Shown here: positions 1-9,990 of the stretch, in pieces
How the letters are laid out: the number at the start of each line of letters is the position of its first letter
Numbering within the stretch: position 1 is the first letter of the stretch
Position numbers and translations under genes: made by a program
DNA from: Channa striata
Lineage: Eukaryota; Chordata; Actinopteri; Anabantiformes; Channidae
Reading direction: 5' to 3'
NCBI GenBank assembly: GCA_033026295.1
Contig: CM065189.1
Coordinates: 3,972,951-4,036,950, forward strand
Length of the DNA: 64,000 bases
Notes under the pieces: model-generated
Told to the model about the DNA's origin: nothing
Databases searched by the model: none
What the model saw: only the letters and a program-made list of their open reading frames with translations

Positions 1-2
1 AC

Positions 3-1196
3 GAAGAGGCCGCAAGGAAAGCAGCGACCACCAAGTACCTCCAGAGAGTAAGGCAAGTCCTGAGAAGTCAGCTGAATGGGAAGAACAAGGTCCGGGCGAT
101 CAACACCTACGCCCTCCCGGTCATCAGGTACCCAGCTGGCATAATAAGCTGGCCAAAGGAGGAGATGGAAGCCACTGACATCAAGACAAGGAAGCTCCTT
201 ACAATGCATGGAGGGTTTCACCCCAAATCCAGCACCCTGAGACTGTACGCTAAGCGCAAGGAAGGAGGCCGAGGACTAGTGAGCGTCAGAGCCACTATCC
301 AGGATGAAACAAATAAGCTCCGTGAATACATCAGGAAGATGGCCCCAAGTGATGACGTGCTTAGTGAATACCTCAGGCAGCAGAAACCAGAGGAGGAGCA
401 AGGACAGGAAGAGCAGGATCCATCATGGAAGGACAAACCCCTGCACGGTATGTATCACCGGCAGATAGAAGAAGTGGCTGACATTGAAAAATCATACCAG
501 TGGCTGGACAAAGCTGGACTGAAAGACAGCACAGAGGCACTAATCCTAGCAGCACAGGAGCAGGCTCTGAGAACAAGATCAATAGAGGCTGGGATCTACC
601 ATACCAGGCAAGACCCCAGGTGCAGGCTGTGCAAAGATGCCCCTGAGACAATCCAGCACATAACAGCGGGGTGCAAGATGCTAGCAGGCAGGGCATACAT
701 GGAACGCCATAACCAAGTGGCTGGCATAGTACACAGGAACATCTGTGCCGAGTACGGACTGGAAGTCCCGAAGTCACGATGGGACACACCTCCAAAGGTG
801 GTTGAGAATGACAGAGCTAAGATCCTGTGGGACTTCCAGATACAGACTGACAAACTGGTAATGGCCAACCAACCGGACATAGTAGTTGTGGACAAACAGG
901 AGAACAAGGCTGTAGTGATAGATGTAGCAATCCCGAGCGATAGCAACATCAGGAAGAAGGAACACGAGAAACTTGAGAAATACCAAGGGCTGAAAGAGGA
1001 GATAGAAAAGATGTGGAAGGTGAAGGCACAAGTGGTGCCCGTGGTGATAGGAACCCTGGGGGCTGTGACCCCCAAACTGGGAGAGTGGCTCCAGCAGATC
1101 CCAGGAACAACATCTGAGATCTCTGTCCAGAAGAGCGCAGTCCTAGGAACAGCTAAGATACTGCGCAGGACCCTCAAGCTCCCAGGCCTCTGGTAG
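3..1196 (+). CDS. R4/Dong-type LINE polyprotein, C-terminal part (partial, runs off left edge)
   Basis: The frame is open from base 3 to the TAG at 1194-1196, about 397 codons, so the real start lies outside the window; the Met at 165 is internal. Numbering from that Met, a zinc knuckle is visible as Cys153, Cys156, His165 and Cys170 (C-x2-C-x8-H-x4-C). A restriction-like endonuclease signature follows as Pro237-Asp238 with Asp253 about 15 residues on. This order (reverse transcriptase, knuckle, endonuclease) is the known C-terminal plan of R2/R4/Dong-clade LINEs, including fish Rex6; the reverse transcriptase itself lies upstream of the window. In that family the endonuclease nicks target DNA to prime reverse transcription. 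The frame carries no stop or frameshift, unlike every other LINE here, so this copy is probably young. Clade assignment is from recognised protein pattern, not from a search. Confidence 0.88.
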   Translation, partial: EEAARKAATTKYLQRVRQVLRSQLNGKNKVRAINTYALPVIRYPAGIISWPKEEMEATDIKTRKLLTMHGGFHPKSSTLRLYAKRKEGGRGLVSVRATIQDETNKLREYIRKMAPSDDVLSEYLRQQKPEEEQGQEEQDPSWKDKPLHGMYHRQIEEVADIEKSYQWLDKAGLKDSTEALILAAQEQALRTRSIEAGIYHTRQDPRCRLCKDAPETIQHITAGCKMLAGRAYMERHNQVAGIVHRNICAEYGLEVPKSRWDTPPKVVENDRAKILWDFQIQTDKLVMANQPDIVVVDKQENKAVVIDVAIPSDSNIRKKEHEKLEKYQGLKEEIEKMWKVKAQVVPVVIGTLGAVTPKLGEWLQQIPGTTSEISVQKSAVLGTAKILRRTLKLPGLW

Positions 1197-1293
1197 AGGA
1201 CCCGAGCTTGAAGGAAGAAGTAAGACCGCCCCAAAGAGAAGGGGCGAGTGGGGAATTTTTTATAATGTTTATATATATATATAATGTTTATAT
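1197..1293 (+). mobile_element. 3' UTR and tail of the R4/Dong-type LINE
   Basis: A short GC-containing trailer follows the stop codon and passes into an AT-rich tail with a duplicated TATAATGTTTATAT-like unit at 1259-1293. The 3' boundary is inferred from where the composition changes and the next repeat (a SINE) begins; it could be off by some tens of bases. Confidence 0.55.
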
Positions 1294-1324
1294 TACATGT
1301 GCGGTTAGAGACAAGGCATTCAAA

Positions 1325-1533
1325 GCTCCAACATCTGATCCAGTTGGCGACTGTAGTTGGTATTGAAGTCGTCCACAAGGTCAGTGGCCTGATCCCCAAT
1401 CCCTCCTTGCTGCGGCTCAAAGTGTCCTAAACACTGAATCCCTGATGAGCATCCATTGACATCATGTGTTTACGTATCAAATTACTCTGTAAATTGCTTT
1501 AGATAAAAGTGTCTGCTAGATGTAAATGTGTGA
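1325..1533 (+). mobile_element. tRNA-headed teleost SINE, diverged
   Basis: A diverged B-box-like segment (GGTCAGTGGCCTGATCCCC, 1379-1397) is followed by the core AAAGTGTCC...ACACTGAATCCC and ends with the fish SINE tail GATAAAAGTGTCTGCTAGATG at 1503-1523. The same core and tail recur in other copies in this window (19.74, 26.9, 37.4 and 46.1 kb). It would have been copied by a partner LINE. The usual internal core between 1440 and 1480 is degraded. Family name is not certain. Confidence 0.6.
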
Positions 1534-2708
1534 GCTTCTGATTGGCCTATTGTATACTTGGAATGCAACACTTTACACTTTATGACAGTTTTACTTTTGC
1601 TTGTTGTCATGTTTGCTTTCAACTGTTTAAATTTAGCCTTTGAATAACTGTGGTTCATATCCTCCGCAGCACAAATGCATCATTAGTCTGTGTTTACATG
1701 CAGCCACATGTCTATAGGATCCATCGAGATCCCACCTCTCTCATCGATCAGGGATTACATTGGTTGATTAACTGAAATACCATTGGTTCAGTTAATGATA
1801 AAATCACAGAGACTGTACCAAGGCCAGTGGTGACATTCGTTATCCACACACACAACATGTGCATGCTGAAAATTGCTTTTACGTGTAAAAAAACACTTTT
1901 CCTGTATGACTTCCACTGTGCGGTTAGGGTTAGGCAAAAAAACGATATATGTAAATCATGGGTTGCAGAAATGTCCAGTATGGGCATGTGTATGTAAATC
2001 CTAGGGATATTGAGCATTAATATTAATGGTCACCAGATGGTGAAGCCCATTGAACTTCATTCCATTGGGAGTCTTTTTTCCACCACTGAATTGCTGTAAT
2101 AATAAAGACACCCTATCATAGTTCCCTCCACTGTGAAAATTGGTCTGTATCTGTCGAGTCTATTGAAAGCTTTCTAGCAAGAGAACATTTGCACGTTTTA
2201 TTTATTTGCAATTCAAAGAAACAGGAAATCAACAACAAAACCTGGTAGACTCATTTTACAACATGTCTTCTCTCAATCCTAGAATAAACAGCTTGTACTG
2301 CAGGTAATCGAAGACTTTCAAGAATTTTAGATCGAGAATTACATTTCTTCCACACTTCAGTGGGCCAGCAGAGGTAACACTGGCACAGGCAGAGAAAGAG
2401 TTTTTAGGGTAATTTAAGCAGAGTGTATTTGTCTTATTTGTAAATATATTAATGAATGGTATGGGGTTTGGTGATTATTCCAGAATGGTATGTAAATTCA
2501 CTACATCCCTTTGATGTATACCAGAGGGCTGGACAATGTGCACTATGGGTGATCATACATAAAAAGACATGAGCTCATTTATATTTGAGATGTTACAAAT
2601 TAATTTTGAGCAAATCATTCTGTCCCATTGGTTTTGGACAAGAAATTAATGGTCAAATGGGAAGTGTTTTATGTGTAAAGAGTAACGTGTTTGTCCATCC
2701 ATAAACAT

Positions 2709-2710
<2 letters not shown>
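1534..2710. other. Unassigned AT-rich DNA
   Basis: No coding or repeat structure is recognised. The minus-strand 89-codon frame at 1748-2017 shows no family motif and is of chance length. A short GGTTAGGGTTAGG string at 1922-1934 is only two repeats long. Confidence 0.5.

Positions 2711-2792
<82 letters not shown>
2711..2792. repeat. (AC)41 microsatellite
   Basis: An uninterrupted AC dinucleotide run of 82 bases, the longest simple repeat in the window. It produces a meaningless Val-Cys open frame on the minus strand. Confidence 0.98.
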
Positions 2793-2794
<2 letters not shown>

Positions 2795-3109
2795 CTCAGT
2801 GCTCTAAGTATGTAATTGAAGGTGACACAAATACAGGCGACTGGCACATCAACAACTTTTTACAGCTCCTTAATCAGTAGCTGCTAATGGCAGACACACA
2901 TACATAAATTAAATAGATCACTTGTCTAGGGCATTATAATACATTAGAGCACACACCAATGGCTGAACACAGAGGGCTCCATTAAAAAATACCAGGGAGC
3001 TGTCAGTCCAAAAGGAACAGCAACAATAGCACCAATAGCAATGAGGCAGAAACACTCCAGATGTCATGTGGGTGAGTGTTAGTGAGAGAACTAGAAAGCA
3101 AATGTACAT

Positions 3110-3370
3110 TACATGTGTGTGCAAAAGAGTGTGTGTGTGTGTGACTGTACAGCGTTGTTAGTGAGGACCAAAGAAGTTTTTAACCAACAGAGTGAGGACA
3201 TTTTTGTGAAGTTACTTGAATCAGGTATTGAGTTTCTCTTCGCTACCACCCCTGCCTTCCACCATTTTTCTTTAAAATGCACACACATACGTTTGTTCAG
3301 TATTACTTATAAGGAAACTCATTGACGTAATGCAGGCCCTAGCCCCTCACTCTATCCCTAACCATCACAA
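3110..3370. repeat. Possible dispersed fish repeat beside a GT tract
   Basis: A GT-rich start (3113-3141) is followed by GTGAGGAC motifs (3161-3168, 3192-3199) and a segment around 3322-3365 containing ATTGACGTAATGCAGGCCCT and CCCTAACCATCACAACT. A related string, ATTGACACAATGCATTCCCT, appears near 59870, also beside GT/CA tracts. From memory such GTGAGGAC/TAACC blocks are common in fish genomes, but I cannot name a family. Confidence 0.35.
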
Positions 3371-6300
3371 CTCCTTTTTTAAAACTGAATTGTGAAAATG
3401 GAAACAAAAAACTAATTCAAGTAAAAACGTACCAGTAAAGAACAATAACAACAAAACATGTATTTTTAATAGTACTGAAGCTTAGGCTTTTGACAACATG
3501 AATGTACAAGTCTGTTTAAGATTAATGTGACAAAATTCAAAGATGAAAAGTTGTAGCATATAAATTAATGAACAATATATAGCTATTACAGGCTGTTAAG
3601 GGCCAAGTTACCTAACAACTTAGTCTGCAACAAAAACAGCGAGGTTGGTAATTGGCTATAGATTTTATACAATTTAGGTACTGAAAGGTGATTAAGCCAT
3701 AGTTTTACATCATAAATAATTAGTCAATTAGATTTTGTTTTAACTCTAAAAAAGACAAATAAAAAGACTCCTCTACAAGAAATGTTGAGAAGTACAATTC
3801 ATACAAAAATACAAATAGCCTATAACAGGGTTACTTAGTTACTGCACTTCGCCTCACTGGGGGAGTCTTATTCCAAATGCTCTTTTAGGACTGTCCTCAC
3901 TAGACACACACAAACACAAAAATGCATTTGTTTCTACAGGGTCAATGGCAGGTCTCACACATAATGCTCTTGTAATCCGTCAGCACAACAGTGTGAGTGA
4001 GAAAGATGATGGATTGGTGGGTAGAGTGGTTGATAAAACATCCGTCTCGCCTGTTCAGTACACACCAAAACAAGAAAAAACAGGCTTTGAATTCCATCTG
4101 CAATTATCACATTTCTCTAGACGAAAAGCTGGTCCCAAATGATTTAGTCATTACTTTGCACTGTACAGTACAGTAAGTTGGTGTCAGTGTACTCCATGTT
4201 TCTGGACACGCAATCATCGCTTAAAAAAAGTTTAAATGAGTACAAATTACAGCTACAAAATCACCCTAGAAACAAAGTCATGGTATATGAGGATGTCGTG
4301 ACAAATAATGCTGTCAGCTGACAGTGCTAATTTATAAGCTATTCTTCACTTCTTCATAAAATCTATTTTTTAAGATTTGGTTTAAAAAAAATGACAGCTG
4401 GTCCAGAGCAAAGAACTACTGGACAGAGTGATAGACTTATGGGCTGGAAAGGACATGGTCAGATTTGTGGCTGAACTTATTCACTTATCAATGCCACTAC
4501 TAAAGGACTTGGACATGCATGTAGTGAGAGGCCACTGTCAAAAAAAACTACATGTTTTCAATCTGCCAGCACAAGAACACGGTTCATTCAGTTGAAAACC
4601 TATAAATGTGCTGCCAAGCAGACATTGCCATAGGAATGTACATACAACCTTTGCAACAAACTGACAGGTGATGTCATTACAGTTATCTGCCTTTTAATGT
4701 CGGGGCACCAGACTAGCAGGTCACTCACATTCAACAAATTCCCAATTCTCTTTGAAACAACTGGAGGTCCAGCCAGGTCTTGTCCAAAAACGTTGACGTT
4801 GGCGTTGGCATCTATGCCATGGCAGTGTTATAAAATATAGCTGTCACCCCCTTACCGCATTCTGACACCTCTGCTTGTCCACATAGTGGTTAAGTAACTG
4901 TTAACCACTGGTATGTGGAGGCATGGAAAAAGTCAGGTTAGCAACATTAAAAGAATTGGGTTCAGTACCTGGAAAATTCAATAGGATTTGTTAGTTCGCA
5001 GCATGCCATGGTAGTTGCTCAGAATGTGTTTTAAACCGAAAAATTCTTTTGTGACGGTAGAAAATATTTACACATTGTTAGTGGAGTAAAAAATGTATTT
5101 ACTTCTTTGTGGCTAAGCTATACAATTGGCAGCTTTGTGCAATATGTAAATATTTTATCTTAAATGTAATATGCAAAAAGAGTTTTTGCACACCTGAATG
5201 TGCAACAGTTGCCTTGAGGGAAACCCTGAAGATCTGAGAGACTGAAACATTGTAATTTAACAAATATAGGCAGTCAAGGCGGTGCACTCTCCCTGGACTG
5301 CCTGAATGTCACCTCAACATCATGAAGTGATCCAGTTACAGTCCAGTTATTACTCAATGACTTGTTTGCCTAAATTGCTGATTAAACAGCATTTGTCTTC
5401 AAAACAATCCAAAATCATTGTTTGTTATTATTATGATATTGCTGTAAGCAGCTAGCTGGGTGTAGTAAGTGCCTGCACTGGGTGGCTGAAAATATTCATT
5501 TAACTTTACTTTTAAGTATCATAAGATATTATTGTACACATGGCATCAATTTGATTTGCCATGTAAAAAAAGCAGCACAATTTGACACCTTAGTTACCTC
5601 ATTACCTGATACAGTGGGATAACTGTGATGAAAATACTCATGTACCTGTAGACTGGGCCAAACAGTGATAATTGCCCACTTTATAGCCCGTCAAGTAAAA
5701 AAACAAGTACTTTGACAGGCTTGAAAACATTGCAGTGCTACAGTTGTAATAGCATCCAGTGATGTATATTCTAACTAAAAACCATAGTTAAAGCTTTTTT
5801 AAAGGTTAACTCAACCTTTAAAAAAGCAGCTTACTGCAGGTGCATAAGATGTTGGGAATTTGGTTTGAAGTATTAAGATTAATCATTCAATCATTTGGAT
5901 ATGACTGGACCACTTTGCATGACAGCAAACAGGAAAGAAGTCTGTTTACTTGTAATGTCAAGTAAACATCTACAAGCTTTCATGCATTTTGTCTTAGTTA
6001 AATGATAGGTAGGCTTTAAATGAAAATGCGCATAGAGAAGATAGAAGCCCTTTTGCAAGTAATAAAAGCTTGGGTCTTTTCATTTAGGAGTCTATATAAC
6101 CTTGTAATGAATTATGATCGGATTTTGAACACATACTTCCACGTAAACACATTTTCCTAACCCCAGCAACACTTGTGGCCCTATTGCAGCAGCCGTGAAG
6201 ATGGAGTATCTATTCTAAAACTGCCAGACTGATGATGTTCCTTCAGGTGGCAAGGGCAAATCTCCAGGATCTTTAAAACAGCAAGAAACCACAAATGAGC

Positions 6301-7496
6301 GGGGGAGGAAAGAGGATCCAGCCCATTCCTCTACATGTCCCAGTGCTCTCTGCTATCTCTTGCCTGGACATTGGAAGAGTCCAGAAGGAGGCAGGTGACC
6401 TGTGCAGCATTCTCTATCACAGGCATCTGTCATCCACACACTCTCAAACGTGTCAGTTGCTACAGTTAAGCTGGGATAAAGTGTGCAGTAAAACATACTT
6501 AGGTAAGAGGATTACAAAGTCCTTGTAAAAACAATAAAAGCATGGCTTACACTTAATAATCCCTCTTAAAAGTGTGGGCCTGCATTTTCCCATTCTGACA
6601 TAAAGATGTTCTGTTCTTGATATCTCTCTTAAGTGCAATATGTTGTCCCTGTTCTGGGGCAACAGGTAGACCCAGAGGAGTAATTTATGCAACACCTTCT
6701 CCTCTTGGTTCTACAATCAAAAATAGCAAATTAAATTTTCTTCTCTATTGTTTTCTGCCATCCCACCATTTCTTTCCTGGGTTTTTCTCAGTATTTGACT
6801 TTAGTGGCTAACAACATGGCAGACAGCTGCCACCTCCTCTTTCTAAACAGCCTAGGGGCATATATGGACTAATGCCATCCTTGAAAAATAGAAGTAAACC
6901 CATAAAGGCACCCTCTCCACTTCCTTTAAAATGCAAGTATTATTAGTGTAACTTCACCGCTAAAGATCTTTCTCATGCATGAAGAACTTTGGCTCTGAAG
7001 GGCTGCAGTGATATTAGACTTGCCCGAGGTGCTGGCAGTCAGCACATAGCTTACACTGAGTTAGTCTTTTAACATGATATATGTTATTTAGATTTTAATT
7101 TAGAGTTAGTCAAATCTGGTTGGAAGTAAATTTCAGTTTAGTGTCTGGTTACTTGAAGTGACATATTGATGTATTTTTACATATTCACATCCGTTCCCAA
7201 AGGTCAGCCAGTGCTTCGCAGTACACTTTTGAATCAGTCGTTTTTTCTCCTGTGTGTACAGCCTTTTACTTGCGGGTGGTCATCAAGCCAAAATGTGAAG
7301 GTTACCAAAGCCATGTTTGAATAACCAACAATTTCAGAGAAAAAACAAGCGATGCACAGAACTTGTCTTAATTTTACTTTGTAGTGGGAATAAAGATCAG
7401 AGTTATTCCTGTGCTTGTCATGGCTTCATTTGTGGCTTGTCCTTTGGTGAATTTGTTTGTTTATTGGCAAATGTATTATTATGAACAGAAAGTCCC
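3371..7496. other. Unassigned DNA, no gene recognised
   Basis: This AT-rich stretch contains only short frames without recognisable domains. One frame at 6295-6528 (77 codons) is followed inside by a donor-like TTAGGTAAGAGG at 6500-6511, but its protein resembles nothing I know. A perfect hairpin at 5793-5827 is listed separately. Confidence 0.5.
5793..5827. repeat. Perfect inverted repeat, 15-bp arms, 5-bp loop
   Basis: The left arm GCTTTTTTAAAGGTT (5793-5807) is exactly complementary to the right arm AACCTTTAAAAAAGC (5813-5827), with loop AACTC. It is not embedded in an element I can recognise. Confidence 0.9.
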
Positions 7497-8078
7497 TCCA
7501 TTATTACTTCTCTTTTGGCTTTTCCCATCAGGGGTTGCCACAGCGAATCATCCTTTTCCACCTGGTCATCTTCCACTCTTCCAGCTAACCTCATGTCCTC
7601 TGGTAGAACATCCATATATCTCCTCCTTGGTCGTCCTCTTGCCCTCTTGCCTGGCAGCTCCATCTCCAACATCCTTCTACCAATATATTCACTATCCCTC
7701 CTCTGCACATGTCCAAACCGTCTCAATCTGGCCTCTCTGACTTTGTTGCTAACACAGGCAACGTGTGCTTTCCCTCTGATGAGCTCGTTCCTTATTCTAT
7801 CCAACCTTGTCACTCCTAAGGAGAACCTCAACATCTTCATCTCTGCCTCTTGTCTCTTTCTCACTGCTACTGTCTCTAACCCATAGAGCAGAGCTGGTCA
7901 CCACTGTCCTGTACACCTTTCCTTTGAGTCTTGCTGACACTCTTCTGTCACACAAAACTCCTGACACTTTCCTCCACCCATTCCAACCCGCCTGCACTCG
8001 CCTCTTCACCTCTTTTCCACACTCCCCATCACACTGAACTGTTGACCCCAAGTACTTAAACTCCTGCACCTTCTTCAC
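7497..8078 (-). pseudogene. RTE C-terminal domain and 3' end (copy A)
   Basis: The 93-codon frame 8078-7797 starts MKKVQEFKYLGST and continues through WNGWRKVSGVLCDRR, the conserved post-catalytic (thumb) block of RTE proteins. A frame change moves the rest to 7864-7418 with RKRQEAEMKMLRFSLGVTR, RLRRFGHVQRRD and GRRMLEMELPGKR. The final residues run into the 3' tail around 7500 and then into host DNA. A parallel plus-strand frame over this region is only its antisense shadow. Confidence 0.85.
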
Positions 8079-8154
8079 CTCAGCCCCTGTAACCTCACAC
8101 TTTTACCTTGCTCCCTCTCGTTTACACAGGTACTCTGTGACTGATGACTCACTT

Positions 8155-8476
8155 TCATGCCTCTTCTTTCCAGAGCAAACCTCCACCTCTCCAGCTGTTC
8201 CTCCACCTACTCTCACTGCAAATCACAATGTCATCTGCAAACATCATTGTCCAAGCAGATTTCTGTTTGACCTCATCTGTCAACCTGTCCATCAGCACAG
8301 CAAACAATATGGGACTCAAAGCTGATCCTTGGTGTAGTCCCACTTCCACCTTGAACTCTTCTGTCTGACTTTATGGCACATCTCACCAATGCAGTCCTGG
8401 ACTTCTCTGAGACCATCCTCATACAGTACCACAGCTCCTCCCTCGGCACCCTGTCATACGCCTTCTCTAAATCCAC
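8155..8476 (-). pseudogene. RTE reverse transcriptase catalytic core (copy A)
   Basis: Two overlapping frames split the palm domain. The first (8476-8273) begins with DLEKAYDRVPREE, containing the motif-A aspartate. The second (8349-8155, 64 codons) has the motif-B QGSALSPILF at residues 7-16 and the catalytic FADD at 37-40. All three catalytic aspartates are therefore still spelled out, but in different reading frames, so the domain cannot be made as one chain. Confidence 0.85.
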
Positions 8477-8521
8477 AAAGACACAATGCAGTTCTTTCTA
8501 GACCATCTATGTAACTTTCCA

Positions 8522-9103
8522 TCAAGCGAAAACTGCATCAGTGGTGCTCTTACGGGACATGAAACCATACTGCTGCTCACCAATATCCACCTCCTTCCTA
8601 AGCCTGGCTTCCACTACTCTTTCCCACAGCTTCATTGTGAGGCTCATCAGCTTTATTCCTCTGTAGTTTCTGCAGTTCTGCTTGTCACCCTTGTTCTTAA
8701 AGATCGGCACCAGAACGCTTCTCCTCCATTCCTCAGGCATCTTCTCACTCTCTAAAATCCTGTTAAACAGACCTGTTAGAAACTTTACTGCTGTCTCTCC
8801 TAGACACTTCCACACCTCCACAGGTACGTCATCAGGACCAACAGCCTTTCCACTCTTCATCCTTTTCAGAGTCTTCCTCACCTCATCCTTTCTAATCTCT
8901 GCTATTTCCTGCTCCACAACATTCACATCTTCCTCCCTTCTTTCCCTGTCATTTTCCTCATTCATCAGCTCCTCAAAATACTCCTTCCATCTTCTCTGCA
9001 CACTCTCCTGGCTTGTTAGCACCTTTCCATCTCTGTCTTTAATCACTCTTATCTGTTGCACATCTTTCCCATCTCTATCTCTCTGTCTGACTATCCTGTA
9101 CAA
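8522..9103 (-). pseudogene. RTE reverse transcriptase, N-terminal half (copy A)
   Basis: A 193-codon frame carries the fingers region of an RTE reverse transcriptase: SGKAVGPDD at residues 84-92, NYRGIKLMS at 146-154 and QQYGFMSRKSTTDA at 177-190. It stops right after the motif-2 region, and the next blocks lie in other frames downstream on the minus strand (8476-8155). The coding density and near-consensus residues suggest moderate age. It is part of a dead element and not expected to make an active enzyme. Confidence 0.85.
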
Positions 9104-9758
9104 GTCTTTTCTCCTTCCTTCGTGTCTAACCTGACATACAGCTCATCGTAAGCTTTCTGTTTGGCCATTGCCACCTGCCTCTTCACTCTGCGCTGCACTT
9201 CCTTGTACTCCTGTGTACTTTCCTTAGTCCTTTCTACATCCCACTTCCTTTTACATTCCCACTTGCCAATCTCTTCCTCTGGATGCACACCTGTACTTCC
9301 TCATTCCACCACCAAGTGTCTTCATCTTTTTTCCCCCTTCCAGATGACACACCCAGCACCTTCCTACCTGTTTCCCTGATTACCTCTGCTGTAGTTTCCC
9401 AGTCATCTGGAAGCTCTTCCTGACCACCCAGAGCCTGTCTCAACTTCTGCCTGAATTCCTCACAAATTTTTCATTCTTTAGCTTCCACCACTTGGTCTTC
9501 TTTTTTGTCTTTCTTCTCTTCTACTTCCTGTCCACCAGAGTCATCTTACACACCACCATGTGGTGCTGTCTGGCTACACTCTCCTACCACCACTTTACAG
9601 TCACTAAACTCTCTCAAATTACCTCTTCTGCATAGAATTTAGTCCACCTGTGTACTCCTCCCTCCACTCTTGTATGTCACTCTGTGTTCCTCTCTGTTCT
9701 GGAAGTAAGTGTTGACTACAGCCATTTCCATCCTCTTAGCAAAGCAAAGATTGTCTAA
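9091..9758 (-). pseudogene. RTE endonuclease C-terminal half and linker (copy A)
   Basis: The complement of 9690-9758 encodes an endonuclease-like stretch ending AVVNTYFQ, then EEHRVTYKSGG and STQVD, after which a stop replaces the expected Tyr-Ile. The frame resumes at 9443-9234 (69 codons, QEELPDDWETTAEVIRETGR and the WWWNEEVQ block) and again at 9288-9091 (65 codons, lysine/glutamate-rich linker with KRQVAMAKQKAYDELY). These are the known junction regions between endonuclease and reverse transcriptase in RTE proteins. Multiple stops and frame changes show decay. Confidence 0.75.
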
Positions 9759-9784
9759 TCGCTTACTGTCCGAGATCAGGAAGT

Positions 9785-9990
9785 GAAGCTGAGAAAACTC
9801 TAGAGAGAAGAGAGGTCAAGGGAGGTAAAAAAAAGAAGAAAGAAAATTTGAGCAAAGGAAGCAAGAGCATGTGGAACAGAGAGAGAAAAGAGTGACAGAG
9901 AGCAGACGAGGTTAAAGGATGGAGAGAGAGAAGAATGAAAAAGTACAATTAAAAGAGATGAAAGGTCATGGTGAAAGAGCATGGAGTAGA
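9785..9990 (+). repeat. Polypurine block
   Basis: For about 200 bases the plus strand is almost only A and G, with short GAGAGA and GAAAGA runs. It starts just beyond the 5' truncation point of RTE copy A. The minus-strand Ser/Leu/Phe frames here are composition artefacts. Confidence 0.85.

Larger units (their letters stand above)
7497..9760 (-). mobile_element. RTE-clade LINE, 5'-truncated and frameshifted (copy A)
   Basis: Read on the minus strand, this runs from the second half of the apurinic-type endonuclease (about 9760), through the linker and reverse transcriptase, to the C-terminal region and the 3' end near 7500. At least four frame changes break it, so no single protein is possible. 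Protein blocks match fish RTE elements (Expander/BovB-like), whose endonuclease part is often labelled 'craniofacial development protein 2-like' in fish annotations. The 3' end has the typical CGCTGTGGCAACCCC motif (7532-7546 on the complement) followed by a short purine-rich tail. The first half of the endonuclease and the 5' UTR are missing, the normal outcome of incomplete reverse transcription. Confidence 0.88.

Noticed and set aside
596..1420. 274-codon minus-strand frame over the R4/Dong LINE
   Set aside because: It is the antisense shadow of a well-supported plus-strand coding region with domain motifs.
1922..1934. Telomere-like GGTTAGGGTTAGG
   Set aside because: Only two units, with no extended array.
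2653..2847. Minus-strand frame made of Val-Cys repeats
   Set aside because: It is the translation of the AC microsatellite.
7384..8368. Plus-strand frames over the 7.4-8.4 kb region
   Set aside because: They are antisense to the RTE reverse transcriptase and C-terminal blocks, which carry real motifs on the minus strand.
8682..9134. 150-codon plus-strand Ser/Leu-rich frame
   Set aside because: Antisense shadow of the RTE reverse transcriptase N-terminal half.
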